A stretch of 64,000 nt of DNA from the NCBI RefSeq assembly GCF_043641665.1, contig NC_092195.1:20779774-20843773 (forward strand), written 5' to 3'. The DNA is from Enoplosus armatus. Taxonomy: Eukaryota > Chordata > Actinopteri > Centrarchiformes > Enoplosidae. The notes beneath the pieces are model-generated. The model had not been told where the DNA came from and searched no databases. It was given only the letters and a program-made list of their open reading frames with translations. Positions 26,101 through 41,100 of this stretch are shown here, piece by piece. Each line of letters opens with the position of its first letter. Within the stretch, counting starts at the first letter, position 1. A program made the translations under genes and the position numbers.

Positions 26101-29100
26101 AAGCAGCAGTTTGGGGAGTTTAAGAGCACTCAGTCGCTTCCTTCTGCACACTGCAATTAAGAATCCTTCCCCGGAGATCCCGCAGGCCTGAAGAGTGTTT
26201 GATTACTGGATCAATTTGAAATACCTGGTGCTACTGAATTCCTTTATTGAAATGTAACAGCAGCCATGCAGCAGCCATGCAGCAGCTCTGCGGCCCATCC
26301 TGCATTAAACATCACACCCTAAAGAAAACCCTGTGATCAATATACAGTTTTAAAACGGAGAAACTATTTTTATTATAAATAAATGTGTCAGTTTTGTTAA
26401 CTGCATGATATATAATATCAAATAAATAAAATAAAATATGATTGAATAGATAATGAATAGTGAAACGGTGTAGCGTTGCTCAGCACCATGGCTGCAGTAA
26501 CAAAATGTTCTCTTTTTGATACTGAAGCCTCCAGTTGTCTCTGATTCAAACCAACATGCACTACAGCAGTCCTCACATTCCAGCTGTCATTTAAAGTTGA
26601 ATTAGATTTCTAAGTAAGTCTGGGATCCCAGGTGTCCTCTCTTTTCTTTGAAACCTCCCTGAAGCACTCTGGCTCAGTACTTTACTGGTCTTAGATGTGG
26701 AACTGGTCCCAGACTGCTGCAGAATGGCTCCTCACTGCTCCTGACATGTTAGCTGGACAAAACATAGAAGACGGTTTCTCGTCATTCGTCCTGTCATTCT
26801 TTGAAAAGAGTCAAGTTGTCATCCTGCAGTGACATATAAAAATGAATTTGTATGAAAATCAGCTGCAACAGGGTCTTGCGTCTTTAGATAAACAGGTTTT
26901 GGTTTTGTGCCACAAAGCAAACAGTAGGTGTCAAACGGAGGACAAACAGATCTTTTAATGCAGGAAAACCCAGCAGCAGGAGGAACAGCAACCGAAAGGT
27001 CTGACTTCAAAGGTTACTGCCACGTGGAAATAAAGTCCTGCAGCCTCGGAGCAGCACCAGCATGAGGGGAGGCTTCATCTTTAAAATAAAACAGGAAAAA
27101 ATGTAATGTGAGGCAGCGTTCGTCTTCTCCATGTACAGAAAATAGATTTTTGCAGATTAATGATGTTGTAAGTCAGATTTCTCTCCAAGTAATTTGTGAA
27201 AAAACGCCACAAAGTCCACAGTGACAGACATGAGTGATTTTGGGGGGGAGGCTGGTTATTCCACCCTGTATCAATACATGAAGCACGAGCTCTTTCTCAC
27301 ACAGTCAAAATAACTGTATGATCAGACCTGACCGGATGATGGGATTTTATTGACGAGTCTTGTCTGTCCAATCAGGTCGAGCCATCCAGCACGTGAAGGA
27401 AAACATCTTCACGGCGGAGGGAGGAGTCAGGAGGGGGATCCCCAATGTCCTCGTGGTCCTCACCGACGGCCGGTCTCAGGATGACGTCAACAAGGTTTCC
27501 AAGGAGATGCAGATGGAAGGTCAGAGCTGTTCGTGGTTTCACGTGAAGCTTTAAAAAAAGTCCCAGATATCCAGTTTGGATTTGAGAAGAAAAGGCCGGT
27601 TGGGACAGAAATAAACAGCAGCAATACATTTAATATTCATTAACATTAAAATGTATGTATACTATTTGGTCCATTTCCTACTTTTCCATTCAATAAAAGG
27701 CCACTTTACCAGTGGTGTAATCAAGCGGTTATATAATAATGAAAGTCATACAAAACCTGGACATCATTTCTGGCTTGTGGAGTAGTTGCTTCGTCAGACA
27801 GCAGAAGGTTTTTTCCCTCCCTGTCTTCCTGTAAAGGGTACATCGTGTTTGCTATCGGCTTCGCTGACGCCGACTACGGGGAGCTGGTGAGCATCGCCAG
27901 TAAACCCAGCGACAGACACGTCTTCTTCGTGGACGACCTGGACGCCTTTAAGAAGATCGAGGAGAAGCTGGTGACCTTTGTGTGTGAGGCCGCCACTGCC
28001 AGTGAGTAACTAAGCTTATCAAACAGTTTGAGGTAGTCCGTCTAGATGTGATGCTGGGAGAGATCACCTTATGTCACTGTCACTTTCAGTCCAAATTCGT
28101 GTAACGTGATGTTTCTTAATTACACTATTGAAAATGGCTGTATTTTAAGGCTGTCTTCTTAATTTAAATCTCCTTTCTTTCTTTCTCAGCTTGTCCATCT
28201 GTGCCGATGAGCGGCAGCACAACACCAGGTAAAAGATCGAATACCCTGAGGATGTGCCAGAGATCCAGAAGTATCCTGCTGTCAGCTGTGTTTGCTTTAT
28301 ACAAACAGAAAGTCTGTTTTACTCTCATTGTCATGTAATGTTGGTGCTGCTTGGATGAGTGGAAACCTTTTAAAACTTTTAAAGACTTTTAAAATACAAG
28401 GTGTCTCTCTGGGACAAAATAAGGGGCAATTGGTGCTTTAGTTATTACTGTGATAGGAGGAGAAATATCTCACACATGCACACGATAGGATTAAAATCAC
28501 TGACCACTGAGCAGTGTAATATCAACATCCCCAGAGCTGCCCCAGAGAAGTAGATCTTCCTGAAGCTTTTCATAAAAGGTTAGCTTACTGTTGTGTTTAG
28601 TTTCAATGGTGGCTTCTGACATTTTATACTTTTTGAATACCCTCCCCCCCGTCATCAGGTTTCCGTATGATGGAGCTGTTCGGGCTGGTGGAGAATCGGT
28701 ACGGCAGCGTGTCTGGCGTTTCCATGGTACCCGGCACCTTCAATACCTTCCCCTGCTTCCACCTGCACAGTGATGCTTTTCTGGCACAGCCGACCAGGTA
28801 CGCAGACATATTCACACTTTTCACAAGTCTCCTCTCTCGTGAAATAGTTCCTTGTTTATTGAATGCTGTATCTCCAGATGAGCGCTGACAGATGCTCCAC
28901 AGCCCATAATCCACTGCGTTCGACGTAGATAGAGCTCATAACCAAGAAGGCTTCACAATATCTCCCTGGGTCTGATGTTTCTGTTCTGACTCACAGGTAC
29001 ATCCACCCTGAAGGGCTGCCCTCCGACTACACCATCACCCTGCTGTTCAGACTGCTGCCCGACACGCCAGAGGAGCCCTTCGCCCTCTGGGAGATCCTCA

Positions 29101-32100
29101 ACAAGAACAACGAGCCGCTGGTGGGAGTCATCCTCGACAGTGAGTCTGGTTTTCAGCAAAATCAATATCAACACATTTGTGTCTCTTCATGTCTATAATT
29201 ACGAATCACAGTCATGATGAATTCATTCACATTCGTATGAATAAAAGGGTTTTGTGAGGAGCATTGGACGAAAGTGTTTGGCGCTCAATATTAGGAATGA
29301 GCGCTTTATTTCCTTTTTTATCTTGTTGACATGTAGTTTGTGTGTCTTCCTGCAGACGGAGGAAAGACTCTGACGTACTTCAACAATGACTACAAAGGAG
29401 ACTTCCAGACGGTCACCTTCGAAGGGCCAGAAATCAAAAAACTCTTCTACGGGAGCTTCCACAAGGTCAGAATCACTCCGGTCCTGTGTTGTCTGACTGA
29501 TCGATCATCCGTCAGCGTGACCGATTTATACTTCAGCGTTATAATGTTTACACTGATGTTGTGGGACATGAATGATGAAAAGTCAACAGGCGTGAGATTG
29601 TTCACTGATACAAACTAAGATGATGCAGAGTGACTCGGGGGCCGTAGTGATGTACAGTATGAATGACAGACTAAACGACTGCCTCGCTCTTGTTTCTATT
29701 GACAAGCTGGCTTTTGGTCGACTGGTCCAGTTGTTAATCAGTGTATTGGTTCATTTATTTGCTCGGTTGTCCCTCCTTTACCTTCTCTCCCTCCTCCCCC
29801 TCCTCCCATTCTCCTCTCATCTGAAACCTGGCTGCGCAGTGAGACAGTCGTTGGAGACCTGACAGGCTGACTGTAGTTGAGTCGTGCCCTGAGCCTGAAC
29901 CTGCTCTCAGTCGTGTTGAGTTAGTGTCAGTGTGTCAGTGCTGAGGGACTCGCTGACTGATCTGCAGTCACTTCTGTCTGCTCGCTGTCAGCAGAGCTTA
30001 TCCTGCTTACCTTCTCACCTTTGTTCTGCTAGCTGTGTGTGTGTGAGCCACTGCATACATAGTGGATGTTATAATCCTCGAAGACCAGCACCTGCTGTGC
30101 CTGCCTGAAGTCATTTTTATAGGTTTATGTGATCATGAATCAGAGGACATCTCTAATTTGATAGTCATCACTGTAGAAACGATTGGCATGTCTTAACTAA
30201 TCTGTAGTATTGAATGGTCCCTTGTGGGTTACAGAGTTCAGCTTCTGTAACACTTTTCACACTTATTAGATAAACTCTGAATGTTTCGGGCTGTCATATT
30301 TCGTAGTTCCTGAAAAGCTGACGTCTTGGAAATATGACAAGAGTGAAGAAATTTCCTTTAGCAAGGTTTTCAGGCTGATAGAGCAGTGCGGCGTCACACT
30401 TCACACTCTCAATAGGATTTATATTACACTCCTGCAGTGCTAATGCAGGTCGGAGGGCTTCTGCAATACCTGCAAATGTGTACAAGTATATATTCACACA
30501 CACACACAAGTGGGCATGCAGTAGATACAGTAGCACACTTTGTGATTACAGCTTCACAGCTGGCTTTCCTGATATAGAATAAGCCACCATGACTACTGTT
30601 TATTTTAACCTCCAAAGTGTCAGATATTTTTAGTTTAGAAGTCTTGGCTGCCCATCTGCATGAATATATACCTAAAATAGAAATTATAAAGTCAATCATT
30701 ACAACTCAGCCAGCTTGCAATTCTGTTGAATACTGATAATATTTCCTTTTATATTTTATTTTGATTTAGATTTTTAACATTTACGAACAGTTCTGGTGGG
30801 ACACAAGAGTTTATTTTCGCCCTGGATTATCAGTCTCTATGTTTTCAGTGCACCACAATATGTAATTAGATACGTTGACATTAATGGCTCCTGTTGTGTC
30901 TCAGCGTTCACCTTTAAAATGAGTGAATTCACTCTGAAACCTTCAGTGCACCAACACGGAGTTTGTTTCCCTGCTGAAAAAGTTCTCAGAATCTCAGAAT
31001 GAAAAATCACTTTGACATTTACAACAAATTTCCCAGCAGCAGTGAAGTTAAACTCAACACACAGTCGGCCCCCCCAGCACAAACCCTGAATACAACTTAC
31101 CTAAAGCTAATACTACTATTACTAATGTTAATGACTAATGATAGCACTGTTACTATGCAAATGTAGGGTTATGTTATGTTTTCCACATTTTGTGGAAAAC
31201 ATAACATAACTATCGTCAGCCTTGGAGTAAACTTGTGCACTCTGTGATTTTACTATCTCATAGTCAGTGAAGAGGACGCTACGTCAGAGCTGTGAGGTTA
31301 ATGATGAACACCGTCCAGCCAAACTCTCTACTCTGCTACTAATAATCATGATAATAACCTTACTTGTGTAGCTCTTTTCATACGTGACATGCAGCTCAAA
31401 GTGTTTTATCACCACAGCAGTGTCGCTCAGGGAGCTCTTTATAGTTTCTTTTCCACGTGTTCTCCTGGTTCTTGTCCCGGCTCCAGCTCTTCTGCAGGTT
31501 GTGGAGCTGTAAATGTAATGCAATAGTATTGTAAAGGCATTCATTTTAAGCTTGAGCTTGCGCTTCTTTGAAATTTAATATTAGAAGTAAAATCAGGTTA
31601 AATATTTTTTCCTGAACAGGCTTTAGCGAAGCCACACACAGACGCAGCTTTTTCTATTTCATTTGTATTTCATTTGTATTTCATTCACTCAACATGAAAA
31701 CGTTGGCAGTTTAAATATACACACACACAATAAAGTTAACTGAAAGCCTCTACCTCCAGCACCTGACAGGAGGAGGGCGCTGTTCTACCACAGCACATAG
31801 AGTTAAAACTTTCGAAAGGCTGCACATATAGGAAAGGGTAAAACATTGATCCCTTCTGCCATTTTGCATGCGTGGCTACTACTGTCAAACCGTCAGTCCA
31901 TCATCTCAGGTGATTTGTTCATGAATGGTTTCAGGTGTTTCAGCACTAAAAACATGTTTGAAGGAGTGATTCAGTCAACACGTCTGATGTTTTCTCTCAC
32001 GCAGCTTCACATTGCAATCAGCAAGACGAGCGCCAAAGTGGTGATCGACTGCAAGATGGTGGCCGAGAAAACCATCAGCGCGGCGGGAAACATCACCGTC

Positions 32101-35100
32101 GACGGACTGGAAGTCCTGGGCAGGATGGTCCGCTCCAGAGGGAACAAGGACAACTCTGCACCGGTGAGGATAACACATTCCTGCTGTACCACACACATAA
32201 GCATTAACATAAACATGCAGGCAAGGTGCTACACAACCACACAACTACACAACTACACACCACACAGGCAGAGCGACAAAATGTTCAGTCTCTTCCTGTT
32301 CTCTTGTTGTGTCACTGTGTCTGTGATTGTTGGTCAAGTCCTTAGAAGCCACTGACTGTCTATCAACACAAAGATTTAATCAGCTGAGCGTGCCAACCCA
32401 AAAGATCCCCGAGCTGATCCTGCCTCTGATTGGTCGATCACGCTGACATCTCATGTCTCCTGTGCAACCGTAGTAACTGCACGAGTTATAACTGACAGTA
32501 TTTGATCTCATGCTGTTGCAGTGGTTTCATCTGTGTTTAATTTTTTTTCCATCAAAGCTCAGCCGTCTCCTTGAGCAGCTTTATGAATGCAAACAAATCA
32601 ATTTCCAGCCGCTCTCCTCCAGAAATAGCAGAGAGGCCGACGTTGTGTCTGATTGGTTTGATCTCCCTTTGAAGAGAAAACCCTTGACATCGACTGCTCT
32701 GAAGCTGAAGAATTCCACTTTCCCACCCCACCAGTGTCATTTTTAAAATGTTCTCCACTGGCACCCAAAACTGAGCAGCCAAGTTGGTGGTTTTTACAGA
32801 AGAAAACAAAATGCTGCCTTTAAGAGGCCGTTAACCCAGCTGCTGGTCCTTTCTGTTTATTGATTGTACCCTTGTATGCACATTAAGAAGGCTACCTCAC
32901 AGTACAACAAGGTTCTCTTGAAGGACGAACGGTTTTCAAACACTGGCCTCCAGGAACAGCTGGATGTGTTCTTCTCTCTGTCATAGGGCGGCCCTGACTA
33001 TACTAATTTTATACGTCAGAATTCACCTCGCCTAATTCGTCAAACTGAACACACAGACCTTTGCAAAAGGGTTCAAAGGAAAGCTGTAAACCTGACAGTA
33101 ATCTGTTTGCACAGTACTGAAATACCTCGCGACATCCAGTGATTTGTAGCAGTTGCAGAGCTCATCAGTGATTTTAATCCTGCCGTGCTGGAAATAACCC
33201 CCATTGATTCTCATCACATTTGTTTTAGACTCGCCATGTTTACTTTCTCTCTTCTATGGTCACGAAAATTAGATCCCACAGGGAAAGTTTCTGAATGTAT
33301 TAACAGTTCTAACTTGATGTCTATTCAATCATGAAGTTACAGAAGTCGACACTGTGACATGAGTACTTTGAGCCAGTTAGAAGTGCTTAACGTTCAGTCG
33401 TTATATAAAAGGATCCCTGTGGAGACAGTTATCGATTACTTTCAAGACACAAAGTTTAAACTGATTTTACAAGTAAAATACGCTGAATTGTACGAAAGCT
33501 TAATGCAGTCGCTTGAGAAAAATGTGTTTTTCTGAATTAACGAGATATCTTAAAACCCCAAGTTTAATCCAGTTTTGGGTTTGAGACTTTGGGAGATACT
33601 CGTGTCTTTAAGTAACATAGATGGTGTTGTTCTAAGTTTGTCGAATCATATCACTGTTGGAGGGTCAGGCCGGTGCTTCATTTGTAGATCAGGAGGTCCA
33701 GGGACACAGAGAGGGTGCTGGTCCAGCAGGTTAGGGGAAGCACGCTGGACAATGCTGCGGTGCTAGCTGTTAAAAAGCATTATTTATTTACATTCATTAA
33801 TCGGAGCATTCACAATAGATTTGGATCCGACACAAATGAAGCCCTGGGTCTGGCTGATTAGCAGCAACAACCATCCCCCATGCAGGTGAGAGCTTCTCGC
33901 AGGATTTTGCCTCGTGGGACGTTGCATAGACTGTCAAACATCCACCTTGCTGTTAAAAGATCAGCTGTGTATTTATACATATTTTGGTGTTTGGTGTTAT
34001 TAAAAGGAGTTGGGTGTGTTTTCCTTCTCTGCAGTTCCAGCTCCAGATCTTTGACATTGTTTGCAGCACTTCGTGGGCCAACAGAGACAAGTGCTGCGAA
34101 CTTCCTGGTCTGGTGAGGTTCATTTTAATGTTAATGTTGCACAACACCTACTGTACACATGAAATATACAGTACAGGATTAATAAGTCACACTCCCACTT
34201 TGTTTGCTTTATTTGATCACTTTTCATGTCATTGCCAAATCTTTTCTTTTCTTTTCTTTTTTTATTTTCTCCATCATGCTGCGATCATCCAGAGGAAGGA
34301 GGCAGACTGCCCGGCCATGCCCAAAGCCTGCACCTGCACCCAGGACAGCAAAGGCCCCCCCGGCCCTGCTGGACCACCAGTGAGCCACACACAAATGCAT
34401 CAAATACATACTCACAAACAGACACTGAAGAATTCCTGGTTAATGCGTTTCATTACTCGGCAGACATCTTCAGCAGACATAATGAATATCTACGAGTGAT
34501 TGAAATGTTGCACAGAAACATTGAATTACATTCATACATTCACATTCGTGCCCTTCTGCTGGCATTACTGTCCATAATTGAAGATGAAGACTCACGACAT
34601 CACCTGAACGTCACATGCTTCATGTACAGTTTGAGTTGCTTAAGTTCATGACAGTTTTCTTTTCACTTTTCTGTTTGGCACATTAAAAGTCATATTTCTT
34701 GTATCTCAGCTTTGCGGGTTGAAAGATCGGCTGTTGATCTATACAGACGCACATAAACAATAGTGAGACACTGTGGATTCACTGTTAATTCACTGTGTGC
34801 CTCTAATCAACTCCTGCTACTTGTGTTTTAAACAGGGAGGCCCAGGAATCAGAGGAGCCAGAGGTGATCGTGGAGAGCCAGGCCCGGTGGTAAGACGGTC
34901 TTTTTTGATACTTGTTCTGAGAAAGGGTAACGGTGTGAAAACCCACTGTCGTGCACACTAAACAGGAAGTGAACTCTATCTTTCTGCTATCACTTTAAGT
35001 TTCCTTTAACTCTTCTCAACCAAACAAAGAGCAGCTACTGTGAACTCTCCTTATATCCACGTTGTATCTGCTCAGGCTAAACCACCGTAGCTGCGTCCAC

Positions 35101-38100
35101 CGGCCCGTCAGAGGTCATTTTGTTTTTCTTTTAATAACCTTCATTTATTCCGGTAGGTTTCACTGAGAGCTCACACATATTCACACCTTAAAGAAGACAG
35201 AGGCCTGTTTTCTGAATGAAAGAGGAATATGCATGATTAAAAGTATTTGTTATTTTCGTAATGATAGTATGTTTACAAGTACCACTGCTGCCCTGCGACA
35301 CACAGCAGCTGCTGTGAGCACTCACACCCATACACACTTTACACAACTCACATACACACAAAAGCAAAACAAGGACAATAATTAATTTTGTCATTAACAT
35401 ATTTCAGACCGATTTTTCTTCAATGAATCATTTGCAGCGATTGTTCTTATTATTTATGAGATTGTACAACACCACAATACAGAAAACAGCAAAATAGAAA
35501 AAGGAAAAAATGCAGTGTTTCTTAAAACTGATCAGACAGAAAACACAGGAACATTTCAGATGACAGAACAGACATCTAACCCTAACCCACTGACAAATCT
35601 AACACACAATAATTCAGATTAAACAAAACAAAAAACATGCTAATAGAGAACCCAGTATTTAAACAAATCAACCTGACAACGTAAGAACATTTTAAAATGT
35701 GCAACATTTCAACAACAAAAATGTTTTAATTGCAATAAAAAACAAGCGCAGACAAGAAATCTTCACAAACCAGAAAAGGTAGGTACTTTCCTTAGTTTAG
35801 TTTCAAGCTTTCTTTGGAAAACATTTCAGTAACTCTCACCGACAACACAGTGAAAACTACATTGTGTTTTCATTTACAACTCTGATTGGACATGATGGAG
35901 CAGGTCTCGCCAGGTCTTCCCCTCATTTTGAAAAGTGGCCGACCAGATTTCCTCCGCTCCACCTCCTGGTGTTCAGGTGGAAGGAAAGGGTTCACAATGT
36001 GTTTTTGTTTTTGTTCTTAATTGAATGAACATACTAAGCCTTTAGGAACAGAGAGATAGTGCTGCCTTCTGCTACACACTATTAAAACTGTCTTTCCAGT
36101 GGAGATGAGGTTTCGTAGCCTCCCTCTGTCACACACAGATATTAGATATCTGTCTCTTTTTATTTTCTGCTGTCCCTCTGACCTGCAGGCTGCTAACTTC
36201 ATCAACACAGGCCATGGCATAAGAGTAGAAGTGTGTGTCTGGGCGTGACATTTTAGACATTCAGTCAGCATACAAGTAAGACACATGGTGGGTTCTGAAA
36301 TGTTGTGCTTTTAAATGTTTTCTGTTTAGAAAAAAATAAATATTGTTGTATTTTGTGTCTCAGGGCCATCATACAGAATATTTGTGAAGCTTCAACCTCT
36401 CTATGTTTTCTTCCAGTAGTATTTGGTAAAAAAAACTTGTGCGAACCTCACTTCCTGCCTTGTTCATCTTTTTTTCTGCATTAGAAACAAGACTTATCTA
36501 ATCAACTGCACACATGCAACAACATACCGCAGTTAGAAAACAAAGTTTTTACATGGAGACATTTCACGTCACACACATTTCATTTTCGTCAATTTTGGCT
36601 CTCACATCAAAGATTGCACAAATTCAAATACAGATACTCACCTGTTCCTCTTTGCTGTTAATAACCATCAGATGTGGTCTCTTCCGACACTCTTCTCTGC
36701 TTTCCTTCAAACATTTGCATCCAAATCTCATCCCTCCATCCTGACTAGAACATCTGTCAACAGCCATTATAAATTAAAAAGCAGGGCAGCACTTCTTTTT
36801 AGTAAAGATAAAGGCAGAGTCTAGTCAATTCCTGTATAGTTATGTAGTAGTAGTATGTTAGTTTTTTGATGTACCCACTTTTCCTTTAACATATTATGTC
36901 TTCAACTTCCACTACAGATTGATTAATAGATTTCACATTCATTTAGGATGCAGTTATCAGTCTTGTTGTAATTTTGTCATCTTGCCAATTGCAGAACATT
37001 TTGAATTGTAGAGAAGTAATAAACAAATGTGAAGGCAGTAGAGTTAGTGTGGCTATTAAATGGTTACTGAAAAAAGCAGTTATTTTATGCTTACCAGTTT
37101 TCCGCTGGACTCCTGTGGTGTGGCGCTGCTTAAGTCTTTCAGCTAAAAACAAACTTATTTTTGACAAAGCTGTACTGTTTGTGTGTTTCTCTCTGTGTCA
37201 GGCAGCTTTCAGCAAAGAGCATCAAGAACGTAGCAGCAAACCACGAACATAGATACACTCTTTACACACTGCTTGATCTCTGATGAAATATGCACTAATA
37301 CACTATCTTACTGACGTAACTGTAGATGAATGATTACAATGTTCAGTCTTTGACTTTTTGAAAAATTCACTCCAGCTAATTAAAGAAGAATCTTAACTAA
37401 TTGCACATAACATTCTGGCTGTCATTTATTTGGAGACCCCATGTGGGATCATGATACTTTGATGCCAGGTTGTAAGGACATTTCTATTACTTTATATGCA
37501 AATGTTATCAAGAAGGCAAACAACCTCAGAGCACCATACAATAAATACACCCGTCAACGGTGATGTACAGTGGTGAAAGTGAGAAATCGTTATGGTGCCC
37601 AACCTGCATTACACTTAAAAATGTGACCAAAATGTTCACTAATACATTCATTTTTTTTAAATATGTGATGATCTTTCTTATCATTACTCTTCCGAAAAAT
37701 CCATTTGCTGGAGGTTAATGTTGCTATCAGATGAAGGTTCCACAATATCAGATACGAGCAGCAGCTTGTGAGTGTGCAACAGCCAAATACACTGTTTATC
37801 TTCTCCGTGTCTGCTGCTGGATGTGGTCCTCTTGTGGCTGCATGAGCAGCACTGCTCTAACATTATATCCTGATAAAACAGCTCTCAAACCATTTCGAAG
37901 ACTGAAACTAAGTGATAGAAATAAAACAGCTTTGCATGTTATGTAGCACAATGCTTAATTCAAGTTGAATTGGGAAATATCAATACCTATATTTATATGC
38001 AGTATATAATGTCACGATGTCTCAGGTTCAGTTATTGGTGCTTTCAGAGGATATTTAACACTCCATTAAAGATTATTAAAGATGATAATTAGAAATGTGT

Positions 38101-41100
38101 ATACGATGCCCAAACACTGACAAAATGACATGAAAAAACTCACTGAACTGACATTTCAGAAAAACTTCAAGCTGTATCATATCACTATAACCTAAATCCC
38201 AAATAATGGTTTTAATAAATATTGATAAATCACCCCGCTGTAGTTGTTATAGTAACTCTCCATTCCAATCAGTTTATTTCTACCAAAACATACATTATAC
38301 TGAATTTACCATGACCGCAAATAAACACGGAAGATTTCTTGAACTTGCATTAATAGTTATTTATTTTTAATATTATCTAATTTATGAGTAAGGACTATGT
38401 CAAATATCTAATGTAAATATTGACATATATGGTGATATATTATATTACATATTACATCAGAGTTAGCTGGAAGTTAATTTTCATCTGCAGTTTATTGGCA
38501 GGTCACATCTAAACCATAAACACAAGAAGCGTATGCTAGGACAATTAATGCATGGTATATATAGTGTGTACAATGCAGAGTGAAATACAGAGTCAGGTTA
38601 CAGAGTTTGGCAGTTTTTGTACGTTTGACATCAATCAATGCTAAGTCAGTAAAAGAAGGGGCTCTATAAGAATGGATTTTAGGTGATTAAACACTCCAGT
38701 CTTTGCTTGTATTTCATGGGTAAATTAGCAAACTATCAAATCAATTTTACAAATGTGTAAGTGGAAGCAGGAAAGCAGCATTAAGGGGCAGATTTCTTGA
38801 GCCTTCTCAACCTGTTCCTCAGGTGCAGATGTGACACACGGGGGGGCAGGTGGTTGTGGCTGATGTTCGTCAGCTTGAATTTAAACTTGATGTTCAATTA
38901 CCATTAAAGGCTCCAACCACACGCTTCTTTCTTTTGACAAGACAATGACATTGTGTAACTGGCTGCTCAGTTTAAGGAGGCTGCTCACTTTAGTTCATGA
39001 GTAATTGTGCAGCCAAAGTAAATGGATCAAATCAGGATCTCTACGTTATCATTTATTTTCTGTGTTTGGTGATCTCAGACAAATCCCACCTCTGAACTGT
39101 GCCCTCTGAGCGCTCCTTCACTTTCAGAGTGCATCTGTCCCTGGTGCAGACCAGGAGCGGACTGCTTAAGGAGCTGCTGCATCAGTAAATCAGGCACTGA
39201 ATACGTAAGGATTATGTATTAGTTCAATGTGTCTGTGACTAATGGATGGATTGCCATGAAATTGAATACAGATGTTTATGGTGTCCAGAGGATGAATCCT
39301 AATCTCTCTGGTGATCCCTTGACTTTTCATCTAGGTCTGCCAGCAGGGCAAAGTTTTCACTCATCCAGTGATTTGTGGTCTTAACTGAAATGTCTCGGCA
39401 GCTATTGAACTGATTGCCATGAAATTTGGTTCAAACATTTATGTTCCTCTCAAGACGACTTGTGATAACTTTGGTGATCCCTTAAAGTTTCATCTAGAGC
39501 TATTATCATTTTATTTTATTCTGCAGATGTTAGCCTGCCACATGCTAAACTAAGATGGTCAATGTCAGCATGTTAGTATGCTAACATTAGCATGTAGCAC
39601 AAAGCCCTGCTGTGTCTAACGATTTACTTAGCCACTAGCTGTAGACTCTTAGTATTGTACTTTCTAGAACAATCTTATAAAACAATTGATCAAAGCCATG
39701 TCATCCAAATCTTTCATTCACATGAACACTTCAGGCCTTGAAAGATTGTGTGTTTTTTCAAGGGACTGAAGCTGTAAGCTGAAGCTTTTTAGAATTCATT
39801 GACTTACATATATTGAAATAATCATTGATCATCTATGCATATCATTTATCTTATTTTAGTCAGCAGGCTCACGAGAAATGGATTTTTATGTGAATGTAGA
39901 ATATTTACAGCATGACATTTGGCATCAAGACTGCAGGGACTGGAGACAATAACTTCCCCCAAGAGGAATGTAGACTCAGATCCTACAGGTGGATGCTGGG
40001 GTGGAGGCAGGGCTTTTGAGATGCTGTATGAACAGCAGCAGCATAAACAGTAGCAGCAAGAGACGGCACAGCGTCAGATGAGCCGTGTGGCAGCCAGAGA
40101 GTTAGCAGAGCACTGACGGCTTCAGGTCACCATCATGACCAAAATGGGCCGCTGGATATATGTTGCAGACTCAAGTCGACTGGCTCAATTAGCTGACAGG
40201 CTTGGCTTCATTAATGCAGAAAGGTTAACCAAACAACAGCTCAATAAATACAAAGTATAGATGTCTTAGATATAGATTTTAGATATAGATTTTAATAACA
40301 GCATGGATGTCGATGATGGTGTAGATGAAGGCTAGAACAGTGGTTAATCCAGTTGGCTTGCTCTATTCCACATTGGGGGGGGGGGGAGAACAAATAGTCA
40401 AGTTGATGTCAGATTGACAAGACTCAAAAGATCAGATTTGTTAACAACCTCTCTCACCTGCCAACATCTGTCGTTCCTCCTCTGACTGGCTGTACTTTTT
40501 GCTCAGGATGTTATATCTGGTCTGTAGCTCGTCTCTCTCTTCAGTGAGATCCATCATTCTGGTTTGCGCCTGGTGCAGACTGATGTTGAGCTGGTCTCTT
40601 TCTGTCACCAAGTTGTGTTTATCAAGAGTGCCTAAAATATCTGGTTAGAACACAAAGCTTTATTACCAACATAAAATCATTCAGGTTAAAGTAACATGGT
40701 TGTAAAGAAGTCAGTTATAACCGACCAGTCTGATGTGTGTAACAGTGTGTGGTTATTTGGTAACATCCTGCTGTCATTTGGATGTGATTTAATAAACATT
40801 GAAGGCTGTGCGTGATGGCACTGCGCTCTGGGATTACAAGAGGTCAAAACTCCAGCAACACTTGTAGCATAAAGAACAAGTTTATTGTCAGTTTGTGGCC
40901 TTCATCAGCTCATCATTAAAAAGTTGTTCTTTATACTGCAGGTGTTGCAGGAGTTTTGACCTCTTCAGACTTTTTCCCTTCTCCATGCACCTGAAATCCC
41001 TACCCTGCTTTGAAAGAGAATATAATATCAGAAATTACCAAATGACCACAAAATAGAGCCTGATATGTTGTTATAGAATAAAAAGTGAGTCCTCACAGCG

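Larger units (their letters stand above)
29466..32004. other. col14a1 intron with perfect palindrome
   Basis: Intron of 2.5 kb. It contains the 20-bp perfect inverted repeat at 31168-31210 and an interspersed-repeat end at 31323-31412. No exon-like sequence. Confidence 0.6.

Noticed and set aside
31168..31210. Reading the palindrome as a microRNA precursor
   Set aside because: Total length 43 nt with a 3-nt loop is too short for a normal hairpin precursor.
33670..33740. Short collagen-like wording (GGPGTQRG) in an intron
   Set aside because: No splice sites, a stop within a few codons in the only Gly-X-Y-like frame, and the flanking exons already join as in human.
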